64,000 nt of DNA from Cellulomonas composti (lineage in GTDB: Bacteria; Actinomycetota; Actinomycetes; Actinomycetales; Cellulomonadaceae), in the NCBI RefSeq assembly GCF_007990245.1, contig NZ_BJWG01000001.1, forward strand, positions 496,001 to 560,000, given 5' to 3'. The notes beneath the pieces are model-generated. The model made no database searches. It was not told where the DNA came from and was given only the letters and a program-made list of their open reading frames with translations. This document shows positions 7,810 through 17,081 of the stretch, piece by piece; position 1 is the stretch's first letter, and every line of letters begins with the position of its first letter. The position numbers and the translations under genes were made by a program.

Positions 7810-9813
7810 GTGGCGACGACCCTCACCGACCCGCTCCTCGGCCGTCTGGTCGACGGACGGTACGAGGTCGTGTCCAGGATCGCGCGCGGCGGGATGGCCA
7901 CCGTCTACCTCGCGATCGACCGGCGCCTGGACCGCGAGGTCGCGCTCAAGGTCATGCACCCGCACCTCGCCGAGGGCACGTCGGGGGCCGACTTCGTCGC
8001 CCGGTTCCGCCGAGAGGCACGTACCGCCGCGCGCCTGACGCACCCCGGCCTCGTGAACGTCCTCGACCAGGGCGTCGACGGCGAGACCAGCTACCTGACG
8101 ATGGAGTACGTCGACGGCGTGAACCTGCGCCGCCGTATCGGCGAGCAGGGAGCGCTCACCGTCGGGGATGCGCTGCAGGTCACCGAGGCCGTGCTCGACG
8201 CGCTCGCGACCGCGCACCGCGCCGGCCTCGTGCACCGCGACGTCAAGCCCGAGAACGTCCTGATCGCGTCCGACGAACGCGTCAAGCTCGCCGACTTCGG
8301 CCTCGCGCGCGCCGTCACCGAGGTGACCGCCACGACCACGGGCACGGTCCTGGGCACGGTCGCCTACCTGGCGCCCGAGCTCGTCGTGCGCGGCGCGAGC
8401 GACGCCCGGACCGACGTGTACGCGTGCGGAATCCTGCTCTACGAGATGCTCACCGGGCGTCAGCCGTACACCGGCGAGACGCCGATCCAGGTCGCGTTCC
8501 AGCACGTCAACTCCGACCTGCCTGCGCCGTCCGACCTCGTGGACTGGCTCCCGGTCGAGATCGACGACCTCGTGCGGGCCCTCGCCGCACGCGACCCCGA
8601 CGACCGCCCGGTCGACGCCGGCGCCGCCCACGCGCTGCTGCGCCGCACCAGGGCCGTGCTCGACGCGGCCACGCTCGAGCGGCGCGCGGACGTCGCCCCC
8701 GTGATCGCGCTGCCCGCGGCGACCGATCCGAAGGAGACCGAGCTCGACTCCGACGCGACCGATACCGACGGTGACGAGCCGGACGACGCCGCGACCGAGC
8801 GGCTCGCAGCGGGCGGCAGCCGCCCGGGCGGGGGCTCGACCGTCGCCCTGCCGATCGGCGCGGCCAAGCCCGTGCCTCCCCCGCCGCCCGCGCCGCCGTC
8901 ACGGCGCCGCCGCGTGGTCGCGTGGACCCTTGCGCTGGTGCTCGTCGCCGCGCTGCTCGGCATCGGCGCCTGGTGGTACGCGACCTCCGGACCCGGCGCC
9001 TTCACGACGATCCCGACCGTCGTGGGCGACACGCAGGAGGCCGCGACCGCGGAGCTCGAGGACGCCGACCTCGTCGCGACGCCCACCGAGGACTTCAGCT
9101 CGACGGTCGCCAAGGGTTCGGTCATCGGCACCGACCCACCCGCGGGCGAACGCGTCCGCCGCGGCTCGACGGTCGACCTCGTCGTCTCGAAGGGCCCGGA
9201 CTTCGTCGCGGTGCCCGACGGCGTCGTCGGCCAGATGCAGAAGGACGCCGAGACCGCACTCACGAAGGCCGGCCTGAAGGTCGAGTACGCCCCGCAGGTC
9301 TACGACGACAACGCCGGACTCGGTGTGGTCATCGGGGCCGTGCTGCCTGACGGGTCCGACGCCGAAGCCGGTGCGCAGGCGGTCCGCGGCGACACCGTGA
9401 AGCTGACGGTCTCGAAGGGTCCCGCACCGGTCAAGGTGACGTCGGTCGTCGGGGCGACGCTCGAGGAGGCTACCGACGAGCTCGACAAGATCGGGCTGAA
9501 GGTGACCTCGAGCGAGGCCTACAGCGACACCGTGAAGGCCGGCGTGATCATCAGCCAGGACCCCGTCAGCGGCGCCGATGCGCACCGCGGCGACACCGTC
9601 ACGCTCGTCGTGTCCAAGGGTCCCGAGCTGGTGACGATGCCGAACGTGTTCCAGATGGGCTACGACGAGGCCAAGAAGAAGCTCGAGGCGCTCGGGCTGA
9701 AGGTCGACCGCAAGGACTCGTGGGGCGGGTTCATCGGCACGGTCGTCGACCAGAGCGTGCCTGCGGACACGCAGGTGCCCAAGGGCACGACCGTCACGCT
9801 CACGGTCGTCTGA
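7810..9813 (+). CDS. pknL: Transmembrane Ser/Thr kinase with PASTA domains (PknL-like)
   Basis: A eukaryotic-type kinase of 667 aa. The intact Hanks core has a GGMATVYLA glycine loop, VALKVM Lys47, HRDVKPEN (142-149), DFGLA (162-164) and APE. A Pro/acidic juxtamembrane stretch precedes one TM helix (about 372-395). Four extracellular PASTA repeats follow (about 397-667), each closing with a TVxLVVSKGP-like strand. PASTA modules generally sense muropeptides or lipid II. Synteny (prenyl synthase, Rv2175c homologue, then DAHP synthase) points to PknL rather than PknB, although mycobacterial PknL lacks PASTA repeats. The GTG at 7810 follows TAGACT by 6 nt, so it is probably leaderless. Confidence 0.95.
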   Translation: MATTLTDPLLGRLVDGRYEVVSRIARGGMATVYLAIDRRLDREVALKVMHPHLAEGTSGADFVARFRREARTAARLTHPGLVNVLDQGVDGETSYLTMEYVDGVNLRRRIGEQGALTVGDALQVTEAVLDALATAHRAGLVHRDVKPENVLIASDERVKLADFGLARAVTEVTATTTGTVLGTVAYLAPELVVRGASDARTDVYACGILLYEMLTGRQPYTGETPIQVAFQHVNSDLPAPSDLVDWLPVEIDDLVRALAARDPDDRPVDAGAAHALLRRTRAVLDAATLERRADVAPVIALPAATDPKETELDSDATDTDGDEPDDAATERLAAGGSRPGGGSTVALPIGAAKPVPPPPPAPPSRRRRVVAWTLALVLVAALLGIGAWWYATSGPGAFTTIPTVVGDTQEAATAELEDADLVATPTEDFSSTVAKGSVIGTDPPAGERVRRGSTVDLVVSKGPDFVAVPDGVVGQMQKDAETALTKAGLKVEYAPQVYDDNAGLGVVIGAVLPDGSDAEAGAQAVRGDTVKLTVSKGPAPVKVTSVVGATLEEATDELDKIGLKVTSSEAYSDTVKAGVIISQDPVSGADAHRGDTVTLVVSKGPELVTMPNVFQMGYDEAKKKLEALGLKVDRKDSWGGFIGTVVDQSVPADTQVPKGTTVTLTVV

Positions 9814-9869
9814 CCGCACCCCTCACGCACCCGTCACGCACCCGTCACCGCCCGCCGCCGCCCGGGGCG

Positions 9870-9908
9870 CCGAGAGGCCCGTCCGTGGTCGTCGGACGGG
9901 CCTCTCGG
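9870..9908. terminator. Strong intrinsic terminator between pknL and aroG
   Basis: A perfect 16-bp stem (ccgagaggcccgtccg / cggacgggcctctcgg) with a 7-nt loop lies between the convergent stops at 9813 and 9943. The arm sequence recurs in part at 32912. Confidence 0.9.
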
Positions 9909-9910
9909 TG

Positions 9911-9952
9911 CTGGTCAGGACGCGCTGGTCAGGACACGCAGGTCAGGACGCG
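9911..9952. repeat. Three 14-bp tandem repeats across the aroG stop codon
   Basis: Units ctggtcaggacgcg (9911), ctggtcaggacacg (9925) and caggtcaggacgcg (9939) differ at one or two positions. The aroG stop (9943-9945 complement) lies in the third copy, so the last codons of aroG are repeat-encoded. Confidence 0.9.
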
Positions 9953-11295
9953 CGCAGCAGCTCGACGACCTGGAACGCCAGCTCGAGCGACTGCTGGTGG
10001 TTCAGGCGCGGATCGACGAGGGTCTCGTAGCGCTCGGCCAGCCGGGCGTCGTCGATCTCCTCGCTGCCGCCCATCACCTCGGTCACGTCGTCGCCCGTGA
10101 GCTCGATGTGCAGGCCACCGGGCACGGTGCCCAGCGCGCGGTGCACCTCGAAGAAGCCCGCGACCTCGTCCATGACGTCGCTGAACCGGCGCGTCTTGTA
10201 GCCGCTCTCGGACGTGATGCCGTTGCCGTGCATCGGGTCGCACACCCACGTCACCGGGCGGCCGTCGGCCGTGACCTTCTCGACGAGGGCGGGCAGCAGG
10301 TCACGGACCTTGCCCGCACCCATGCGCGTGACGAACGTGAGCCGGCCCGGCTCGCCCGCGGGGTTGAGCCTGTCGATGAGCGCGATCGCGTCGTCGCCCG
10401 TCGTCGTCGGGCCGAGCTTGACGCCGATCGGGTTCTGCACGCGCGAGAAGTAGTCCACGTGCGCCCCGTCGAGGTGCCGCGTGCGCTCGCCGATCCACAC
10501 GAAGTGGGCCGAGCAGTCGTACGGCAGGCCCGAGAGGCTGTCGATGCGCGTGAGCGGCCGCTCGTAGTCGAGCAGCAGGCCCTCGTGCGAGGAGTAGAAG
10601 TCGACCGAGCGCAACGCCTCGAAGTCGGCGCCGCACGCCGCCATGAACCGGATCGCGCGGTCGATCTCGTTCGCCACCTGGTCGTAGCGCTTGTACGCCG
10701 GGTTGGACGTGAAGCCGCGGTTCCACTCGTGCACGCGCAGCAGCGACGCGAACCCGCCGGTCGTGAACGCGCGGATGAGGTTCAGCGTCGAGGCCGACGT
10801 GTGGTACGCCTCGAGCAGCCGCTGCGGGTCCGGCGTGCGCGCCTCGGGCGTGAACTCGAAGCCGTTGATGATGTCGCCGCGGAACGCGGGCAGCGTCACA
10901 CCGTCGCGCGTCTCCGTGTCCGACGAACGGGGTTTGGCGTACTGCCCCGCCATGCGACCCATCTTCACCACGGGCAGGCTCGCGCCGTAGGTCAGGACGA
11001 CCGCCATCTGCAGGATCGTCTTGATCTTGTTGCGGATGTTGTCTGCCGTGACCTCGCTGAAGGTCTCGGCGCAGTCGCCGCCCTGCAGCAGGAACGCCTC
11101 ACCCCGACCCGCCGCGGCGAGCTGGGCCCGCAGCGCGTCGGCCTCGCCGGCGAAGACGAGCGGCGGCAGCGTGGCGAGCCGGTCGGTGACGCGGCGCAGG
11201 GCCTCGTGGTCGGGCCAGTCGGGCTGCTGCGCGGCCAGCCGGTCCCGCCAGGCGTCGAGCCCGGCGATCACCTGCGGGTCAGGCTGGACGCTCAT
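9943..11295 (-). CDS. aroG: Class II 3-deoxy-7-phosphoheptulonate (DAHP) synthase
   Basis: The first enzyme of the shikimate pathway, condensing phosphoenolpyruvate and erythrose-4-phosphate. The 450-aa protein is of the plant-like class II type. Visible motifs are LLQGGDCAETF (PEP/metal site), KMGRMAGQYAKPRS, WIGERTR, GVKLGPT and VTWVCDPMHGNG. The ATG at 11295 overlaps the TGA of the PPi-phosphofructokinase gene as ATGA, so the two are translationally coupled; an in-frame extension to 11352 lies inside the upstream gene. M. tuberculosis aroG (Rv2178c) is in the same neighbourhood. Regulation by aromatic amino acids or chorismate mutase, as in mycobacteria, cannot be judged from sequence alone. 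Confidence 0.97.
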   Translation of the reverse strand: MSVQPDPQVIAGLDAWRDRLAAQQPDWPDHEALRRVTDRLATLPPLVFAGEADALRAQLAAAGRGEAFLLQGGDCAETFSEVTADNIRNKIKTILQMAVVLTYGASLPVVKMGRMAGQYAKPRSSDTETRDGVTLPAFRGDIINGFEFTPEARTPDPQRLLEAYHTSASTLNLIRAFTTGGFASLLRVHEWNRGFTSNPAYKRYDQVANEIDRAIRFMAACGADFEALRSVDFYSSHEGLLLDYERPLTRIDSLSGLPYDCSAHFVWIGERTRHLDGAHVDYFSRVQNPIGVKLGPTTTGDDAIALIDRLNPAGEPGRLTFVTRMGAGKVRDLLPALVEKVTADGRPVTWVCDPMHGNGITSESGYKTRRFSDVMDEVAGFFEVHRALGTVPGGLHIELTGDDVTEVMGGSEEIDDARLAERYETLVDPRLNHQQSLELAFQVVELLRAS

Positions 11296-12512
11296 GCGTG
11301 ACTCGCCGGTACCAAGGGCTGGCCGAGCTCGTCGAGCAGGTCGACGAACCACTGCAGCGTCACGTCGAAGGGCTTACCGCCCGCGATGCGCGGGAACTCG
11401 ATCGCGCGCAGCACGTCGCCGTTCTCCTCGTCGTGCCCGATCACGCCGGACTCGCCACGCAGGGCGCACTCCACCGCGAGGTCGGTCATCGACTTGATCA
11501 GGCGCAGGTCCTCGGCGTTCGCGGCCGCGGCACGCGAGTAGTAGCCCGACTTCTGGACCATGACCTTCTCGGCGCCCAGCTTCTCGGCGAACTGCTTGGC
11601 GAACCACTGACCCGGGTTGATCGTGTCGAGGCGCACGTGGCCGAACGCGTCGCGCAGCACCTCCTGGCCGGATGCCTCGAGCTGCTCGACGATCTCGTGC
11701 ATGCCCGCACCCTCCGAGAGGAAGATGTTGACGTTGCCCTGCTCGTCCATGATCGCCTTGAGGCGCGCGGCCTCCGCATCGATGTCGAGCGCGACCTCCG
11801 GGACGAAGACGGCGTGCACGTCCCAGCGCTCGCGCGACAGGCCGATGCTCGGCACCCACTCCTGCTGGTCGAGCCACTTGCGGTACTCGACCGCCGCCGC
11901 CGCGGTCAGCCAGCCGCAGTGCCGGCCCATGACCTCGTGCACGATGAGCATGCGCGGGCCCGAGCGGTGCTCGCCGATGATGTTCGCGGCGAAGCCGGCG
12001 GCCTCCTCGGCCGCGGTCCACGCGCCCAGCGACTGCCGGATCGGCACCACGTCGTTGTCGATCGTCTTGGGCAGTCCGACGACGGTCAGCCCGTAGTCGT
12101 TCGCCGCGAGGTAGGCGGCCAGGTCCGCGGCCGTCGTGTTCGTGTCGTCGCCGCCGATCGTGTGCAGCACGTCCACACCGTCCGACTTGAGCTGCTCGGC
12201 CGCGACCTGCAGCGGGTCCTCGCCCTCGGCGACCAGGCCGCGCCTGACGCAGTCCTTCGCGTTGGTGAGCTTGACGCGAGAGTTGCCGATGGGCGAGCCG
12301 CCGAAGCGGTGCAGGATGCCGGCCTTCGCGCGCGTCTCGTCGTCGATGACGATCTTGTCCCCGCGCAGGAGACCGTAGTAGCCGTGCTCGTAGGCGATGA
12401 TCTCGACGTCCGGGGCGATCTCGGTGTAGCGCTCGATGAGGCCACCGACGGCGGACGACAGGCACGGAGCGAAGCCACCCGCGGTGAGGAGAGCGACGCG
12501 ACGAACCGACAT
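11292..12512 (-). CDS. pfp: Pyrophosphate-dependent 6-phosphofructokinase
   Basis: It phosphorylates fructose-6-phosphate with PPi (reversibly) in glycolysis/gluconeogenesis. The 406-aa protein has the PFK glycine motif LTAGGFAPCLSS, the GGDDTNTTA loop where an Asp replaces the Gly of ATP-type PFKs (the accepted mark of PPi use), the catalytic PKTIDND, and the substrate-binding MGRHCGWLTA. The ATG at 12512 has GGAAGG 8 nt upstream; a GTG at 12521 overlaps that RBS and is less likely. Its 3' end is coupled to aroG through an ATGA overlap, linking glycolytic flux with entry into aromatic biosynthesis in one mRNA. Confidence 0.94.
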   Translation of the reverse strand: MSVRRVALLTAGGFAPCLSSAVGGLIERYTEIAPDVEIIAYEHGYYGLLRGDKIVIDDETRAKAGILHRFGGSPIGNSRVKLTNAKDCVRRGLVAEGEDPLQVAAEQLKSDGVDVLHTIGGDDTNTTAADLAAYLAANDYGLTVVGLPKTIDNDVVPIRQSLGAWTAAEEAAGFAANIIGEHRSGPRMLIVHEVMGRHCGWLTAAAAVEYRKWLDQQEWVPSIGLSRERWDVHAVFVPEVALDIDAEAARLKAIMDEQGNVNIFLSEGAGMHEIVEQLEASGQEVLRDAFGHVRLDTINPGQWFAKQFAEKLGAEKVMVQKSGYYSRAAAANAEDLRLIKSMTDLAVECALRGESGVIGHDEENGDVLRAIEFPRIAGGKPFDVTLQWFVDLLDELGQPLVPASHA

Positions 12513-12641
12513 GGGAGACACCTTCCGTAGGGCTGGCTCGGCACCTGCTTGGCACCGCAGGCGACGCTAAGGGGCGGCGCGACGACGACGCCGGGACCCA
12601 GGTCCGGGCACGCTACCTGGACGACCGTGCCGGGGTCGCGG

Positions 12642-13439
12642 TCATTCTACCGGCGGGGCCGGCTCGTCCTGCGGCGGTATCGGAACCTGGACGTCGGGCA
12701 CCGGACGGCCGCCGGGTGCGGCGGCGAGGTGCTGCTCGTCACCCGCGACGGCCGGATGGCCGGCGGCGATGCGCGCCTTCTGCGTCGCGGCGTACACGTC
12801 GACGTACTCCTGGCCGGACAGCCGCATGATCGCGTACATGATCTCGTCGGTCACCGAACGCAGGATGAACCGGTCGTTCTCCATGCCCTCGTAGCGCGAG
12901 AAGTCCATCGGCTCGCCGATGACCATGCCGATCCGCATCACCTTGGGGATCTTGCGGCCGACCGGCTGGGCGATGTTCGTGCCGACCATCGCGACGGGGA
13001 TCACCGGTGCGCCGGACTCGAGCGCGAGCCGTGCGATGCCGGTCTTGCCGCGGTACAGCCGGCCGTCGGGGCTGCGCGTGCCCTCGGGGTAGATCCCGAA
13101 CAGGTCACCGGCCTCGAGCCGGCGCAGACCGGTGTTGAGCGCGGCCTCGCTCGCCTTGCCGCCACCACGGTCCACCGGGATCGTCCCGACGCCCCGCATG
13201 AACCCCGCGGTCAGCCGGCCCTTGACGCCCTGGCCGGTGAAGTACTCCTGCTTGCCGATGAACACGAGCGCACGGTCGAGCATGAGCGGCAGGAAGAACG
13301 AGTCGATGACCGCGAGGTGGTTGCTTGCCATGATCGCCGCACCCTCGGCCGGCACGTTCTCCGCACCACGGATCCAGGGTCGATAGATCACATGCAGCAG
13401 CGGACCCACGAAGATCCGCTTCATCAACCAGTAGAACAA
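12642..13439 (-). CDS. 1-acyl-sn-glycerol-3-phosphate acyltransferase (PlsC family)
   Basis: An acyltransferase that adds the sn-2 acyl chain in phospholipid synthesis at the inner face of the membrane. The 265-aa sequence has the catalytic HX4D motif as NHLAVIDSFF (about 40-49), the substrate motif IYPEGTRSPDGRLY (about 115-128) and VPVAMVG-like block IV (VIPVAMVGT). The start is a TTG at 13439 preceded by GAGGTGG; the following MKRIFVGPL at codon 6 (ATG) is an alternative. The proline-rich C-terminal tail after about residue 225 is not conserved in the family. M. tuberculosis Rv2182c is the positional counterpart. Confidence 0.92.
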   Translation of the reverse strand: MFYWLMKRIFVGPLLHVIYRPWIRGAENVPAEGAAIMASNHLAVIDSFFLPLMLDRALVFIGKQEYFTGQGVKGRLTAGFMRGVGTIPVDRGGGKASEAALNTGLRRLEAGDLFGIYPEGTRSPDGRLYRGKTGIARLALESGAPVIPVAMVGTNIAQPVGRKIPKVMRIGMVIGEPMDFSRYEGMENDRFILRSVTDEIMYAIMRLSGQEYVDVYAATQKARIAAGHPAVAGDEQHLAAAPGGRPVPDVQVPIPPQDEPAPPVE

Positions 13440-13538
13440 CGGGCCACCTCTCGAGCCGAGACCTCAGACGAACGTCTCCGACAGCACCGGGCCGCCTCGC
13501 GGACCGACGACCGCTCCGTCCGACTCTAGAGTGGTTTC

Positions 13539-14087
13539 ATGGCTCCACGTGCCGACGACGCCGACGGGACTGTCGACGACGACCGCTGGGCGCAGATCGT
13601 CGCACAGCTCGGGGACGTCGACGCGGCCGCCGAACGGCGCAGCGCCGAGGACGCCGCGATCACGTCCGACGAGCGCCCGGACAAACCCGGCGGGCTCGAC
13701 TTCCCGGTCGCACCCGGCGTGGACTCCCCCTGGACGAGCGATGCACGGATCGTGCGACCCGCACGCGACGAGGGCACCGGACGGGACTGGGACGGCACGA
13801 GCCAGTACGACGACGCCGAGGCGAAGGTCGACGACGAGGAGGGCTTCGTCCCGCCCGATCCGGGTCCCGTGCTCGGGGGCGACCCGCTCCTGACGATGGC
13901 GTGGTTCGCCGTCGCCGGCGTGCCGGTGTTCCTGCTCGTCGTGCTCATCGCGTGGCGCAGCGCGCCGCCCGCGTTCATCCAGGCGGCCTGCATCGTGTTC
14001 GTGCTGGGCGTCGGACTGCTGCTGTGGCGCATGCCTGACCGCCGCGAGCCCGGCGAGTCGGGCGACGACTCCGGCGCCGTCGTCTAG
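13539..14087 (+). CDS. Conserved hypothetical membrane protein
   Basis: A 182-aa protein with a long acidic cytoplasmic N-terminal half (about 1-115, many DD/DE pairs) and two hydrophobic helices. These are about 122-143 (LLTMAWFAVAGVPVFLLVVLIAW) and 148-170, followed by a short acidic tail. No catalytic motif or family is recognised. The ATG at 13539 follows TAGAGT by 6 nt with no room for an RBS, suggesting a leaderless transcript. It is divergent from plsC and convergent with the glucokinase gene, so it is monocistronic. Confidence 0.75.
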   Translation: MAPRADDADGTVDDDRWAQIVAQLGDVDAAAERRSAEDAAITSDERPDKPGGLDFPVAPGVDSPWTSDARIVRPARDEGTGRDWDGTSQYDDAEAKVDDEEGFVPPDPGPVLGGDPLLTMAWFAVAGVPVFLLVVLIAWRSAPPAFIQAACIVFVLGVGLLLWRMPDRREPGESGDDSGAVV

Positions 14088-14118
14088 GGCCCGAACGCCC
14101 GTCGACGGCCGGACGACG

Positions 14119-15063
14119 TCACAGGCGCGCGAGGTCCGCCGCGCCGACCATGCCCGCGTCGTTGCCCATCGCGGCGACGACGATCGCCGCCTCGGGGCGG
14201 TGCCCACGTCCCGAGAGCTGCGACGCGAAGCCGTTGCGCGCCGGCGCGAGCAGCAGCTCGCCCGCGGCCGCGACGCCGCCGCCGACGACGATCAGCGCGG
14301 GGTCGAGCAGCGCGGTCGCCGAGGCGGCGCCCTCGCCGATCCAGCGACCGAGCTCGGCCAGCAGCTCGATCGCGAGCTCGTCGCCCTCCTGCGCGGCCGT
14401 CGTCACGTGCGGACCGCTGAGCTTGTCGGCGGATCCACCCGCGAGCTCGAGCAGGCGCGCGGCGCGCCCGGGGTCGCGCAGCACCGCCGCCTGGGCGTCA
14501 CGCACCAGTGCACTGCCCGACGCGTACTGCTCCCAGCAGCCCTCGTGGCCGCACCCGCAGTAGTGCCCGCCGGGCACGACCCGCATGTGCCCGATCTCGG
14601 AGGCGACGCCCCAGGCGCCGCGCACGAGCTCTCCGTTCGACACGATCGCGCCGCCCAGGCCGGTGCCGATCGTCAGCGTGAGCATGTCGTCGACGTCACG
14701 AGCCGCACCGAAGCGGAACTCGGCCCAGCCGGCAGCGTTGGCGTCGTTCTCGACGACGATGTCGACCTTGTCGCCGATCAGCCGGGCGACGTTGTCCCGC
14801 AGCGGGTAGTCGCGCCAGGCGATGTTCGGCGCGAACAGCACGCCGGAGCGGTCCGCGGAGACGAAGCCCGCCGCGGCGAGACCGATCGCGCCGATCTCGT
14901 AGGAGGCACTCAGCTCCGCGTACACGTCCGCGATCGCGGCGTCGATGCTCGCTGCGTGGTCGGGCTCGGTCTGCCGACGGGTCTGCGCGAGGATCGTGCC
15001 GGCCTCGTCGACGACGCCCGCCGCGATCTTGGTCCCGCCGATGTCCACACCGATGGCGTGCAT
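14119..15063 (-). CDS. glk: ROK-family glucokinase
   Basis: Phosphorylates glucose to glucose-6-phosphate. The 314-aa ROK fold shows the N-terminal phosphate loop GVDIGGTKIAAG, the catalytic ENDANAAGWAE (Asp at about 105), TIGTGLGGAIV, and the ROK zinc site GHYCGCGHEGCWEQYASG. The length matches actinobacterial ATP-glucokinases (GlkA), not the shorter polyphosphate glucokinase. The ATG at 15063 has TAGGAG about 10 nt upstream. It is divergent from the acyl-CoA ligase. Together with the nearby PPi-phosphofructokinase it completes the upper glycolytic kinases. Confidence 0.95.
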   Translation of the reverse strand: MHAIGVDIGGTKIAAGVVDEAGTILAQTRRQTEPDHAASIDAAIADVYAELSASYEIGAIGLAAAGFVSADRSGVLFAPNIAWRDYPLRDNVARLIGDKVDIVVENDANAAGWAEFRFGAARDVDDMLTLTIGTGLGGAIVSNGELVRGAWGVASEIGHMRVVPGGHYCGCGHEGCWEQYASGSALVRDAQAAVLRDPGRAARLLELAGGSADKLSGPHVTTAAQEGDELAIELLAELGRWIGEGAASATALLDPALIVVGGGVAAAGELLLAPARNGFASQLSGRGHRPEAAIVVAAMGNDAGMVGAADLARL

Positions 15064-15263
15064 GTGTCGTTCGCTCCTACGCGTCGTCCTGGGTGTCGGC
15101 GACCCACGCTAGCGCCCCCGCGTCGCGCTGGTGCGGGCCTTCCAGCCCGGGACGCCGCGGTCGTCGGACGGCGCGCCGAAAGGTTACCCAAACGGGTGGG
15201 TGCTCGGGCCGCTCCCTCACGTATCCTCGTCCCCACCGATCGCCCACTGTCACTGGAGCCAGC

Positions 15264-17081
15264 ATGGACGAGTTCCGCAGCCCCCTGCTCGTCGAGGTCG
15301 ACGCCTCGCGCAACCTCAACGACCTCCTCGCGGAGCGGGTGAACACCGACCTGGACGCGGTCCTGGTGGAGCACAAGCCGGAGCCCGACGGCCCGTGGAT
15401 CCCGATCACGGCACGTGAGCTCGACGCCGACGTCGTCGCGGTCGCCAAGGGACTGGTTGCCCGGGGCGTCCAGCCCGGCGACCAGGTGGGCATCATGTCG
15501 CGCACGCGCTACGAGTGGTCGCTGCTCGACTGGGCGATCTGGGCCGCGGGCGCCGTGACCGTGCCGCTGTACGAGACGTCGTCCGCGGAACAGGTCGAGT
15601 GGATCCTCACGGACTCCGACGTGTCGCTGCTCGTCGTCGAGTCCCCCGCGCACGCCGCGGTCGCGGCCGAGGCCCGCCCGCAGACGCCGCACCTGCGCGA
15701 GGTGCTCGTGATCGACGACGGCGCGATCGAGACGCTCGTGGCCGCGGGTGCAGACGTGCCCGACGACGAGATCGAGCGCCGCCGGCATCTCGCGGGGCTC
15801 GCCAGCACCGCGACGATCATCTACACGTCCGGGACGACCGGCCGGCCCAAGGGTGTCGAGCTCACGCACGGCAACTTCTACGAGCTGACGGTGAACACCG
15901 TCGAGGGGCTCAAGGTCGTCGTCTCCGATCCCGGCTCCCGCACGCTGCTGTTCATGCCGCTCGCGCACGTGTTCGCGCGGTTCATCCACGTGCTGTGCAT
16001 CCCGGCCGGCGCTGTGCTGGGCCACTCGCCCGACACGCGAACGCTGCTCCAGGACCTCGCCGACTTCCGGCCGACCTTCATCCTCACCGTGCCGCGCGTG
16101 TTCGAGAAGGTCTACAACGGCGCCGAGCAGAAGGCCGCCGCGGGCGGCAAGGGGGCGATCTTCCAGCGCGCCGCGAAGACCTCGATCGTCTACTCGCGCG
16201 CGCTCGACGACCCCCGCGGCCCCAGCCTGTGGCTGCGACTGCAGTACAAGGTCGCGGACGTGCTCGTGCTGAGCAAGCTGCGCGCGCTGCTCGGCGGGAA
16301 CGCGAAATGGGCCATCTCCGGCGGCGCGCCGCTCGGCGAGCGGCTCGGGCACTTCTACCGCGGCGTGGGACTGCACGTCCTCGAGGGCTACGGCCTCACG
16401 GAGACGACCGCACCCGCGACCGTGAACCGCCCGTCGCAGACGAAGATCGGCAGCGTCGGGCTGCCCATGCCCGGCACCGCGGTGCGCATCGCGGCGGACG
16501 GCGAGATCGAGATCAAGGGCATCCCGGTCTTCCGTGGCTACCACGCCAACGAAGCTGCGACCGCCGAGTCGCTCGAGGACGGTTGGTTCCGCACGGGTGA
16601 CCTGGGTTCGCTCGACGAGGACGGCTTCCTGTCGATCACCGGCCGCAAGAAGGAGATCATCGTCACCGCCGGCGGGAAGAACGTCGCCCCCGCCGTGCTC
16701 GAGGACCGGCTGCGCGGGCACCCGCTGATCAGCCAGGTCGTCGTCGTCGGGGACCAGCGTCCGTTCATCGGCGCGCTCGTGACGCTCGACGCCGAGGGCC
16801 TGCCCGGTTGGCTCGGAGCGCACGGCAAGCCCGAGATGACGGTCGCCGAGGCGGTCAAGGACGCCGACGTGCTGCAGTCCCTGGACAAGGCGGTGGCACG
16901 CGCCAACAAGGCGGTCTCGCGCGCCGAGTCCATCCGCAAGTACCGCATCCTCGACGCCGACCTGACGCTCGCGAACGGCTACCTGACCCCCAAGCTCTCG
17001 GTGAAGCGGCACGAGGTCCTCAAGGACTTCGCGGCCGACGTCGAGGCGCTCTACGAGGACACGCGGCCGGGCCAGGACTGA
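15264..17081 (+). CDS. Long-chain fatty-acid--CoA ligase (FadD15-like, AMP-forming)
   Basis: Activates fatty acids through an acyl-adenylate to acyl-CoA. The 605-aa ANL enzyme has the P-loop IIYTSGTTGRPKGVELTHGN (about 187-206), the AMP motif EGYGLTETTAP (about 376-386), GWFRTGDLGSLDEDGFLSI and the C-terminal Lys motif GRKKEIIVTAGGKN. The ATG at 15264 has TGGAG 6 nt upstream; a TATCCT -10-like box at 15222-15227 would give a leader of about 30 nt, unlike the leaderless neighbours. M. tuberculosis FadD15 (Rv2187) is in the same syntenic block. Its last 31 bp overlap the end of the convergent small gene. Confidence 0.95.
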   Translation: MDEFRSPLLVEVDASRNLNDLLAERVNTDLDAVLVEHKPEPDGPWIPITARELDADVVAVAKGLVARGVQPGDQVGIMSRTRYEWSLLDWAIWAAGAVTVPLYETSSAEQVEWILTDSDVSLLVVESPAHAAVAAEARPQTPHLREVLVIDDGAIETLVAAGADVPDDEIERRRHLAGLASTATIIYTSGTTGRPKGVELTHGNFYELTVNTVEGLKVVVSDPGSRTLLFMPLAHVFARFIHVLCIPAGAVLGHSPDTRTLLQDLADFRPTFILTVPRVFEKVYNGAEQKAAAGGKGAIFQRAAKTSIVYSRALDDPRGPSLWLRLQYKVADVLVLSKLRALLGGNAKWAISGGAPLGERLGHFYRGVGLHVLEGYGLTETTAPATVNRPSQTKIGSVGLPMPGTAVRIAADGEIEIKGIPVFRGYHANEAATAESLEDGWFRTGDLGSLDEDGFLSITGRKKEIIVTAGGKNVAPAVLEDRLRGHPLISQVVVVGDQRPFIGALVTLDAEGLPGWLGAHGKPEMTVAEAVKDADVLQSLDKAVARANKAVSRAESIRKYRILDADLTLANGYLTPKLSVKRHEVLKDFAADVEALYEDTRPGQD

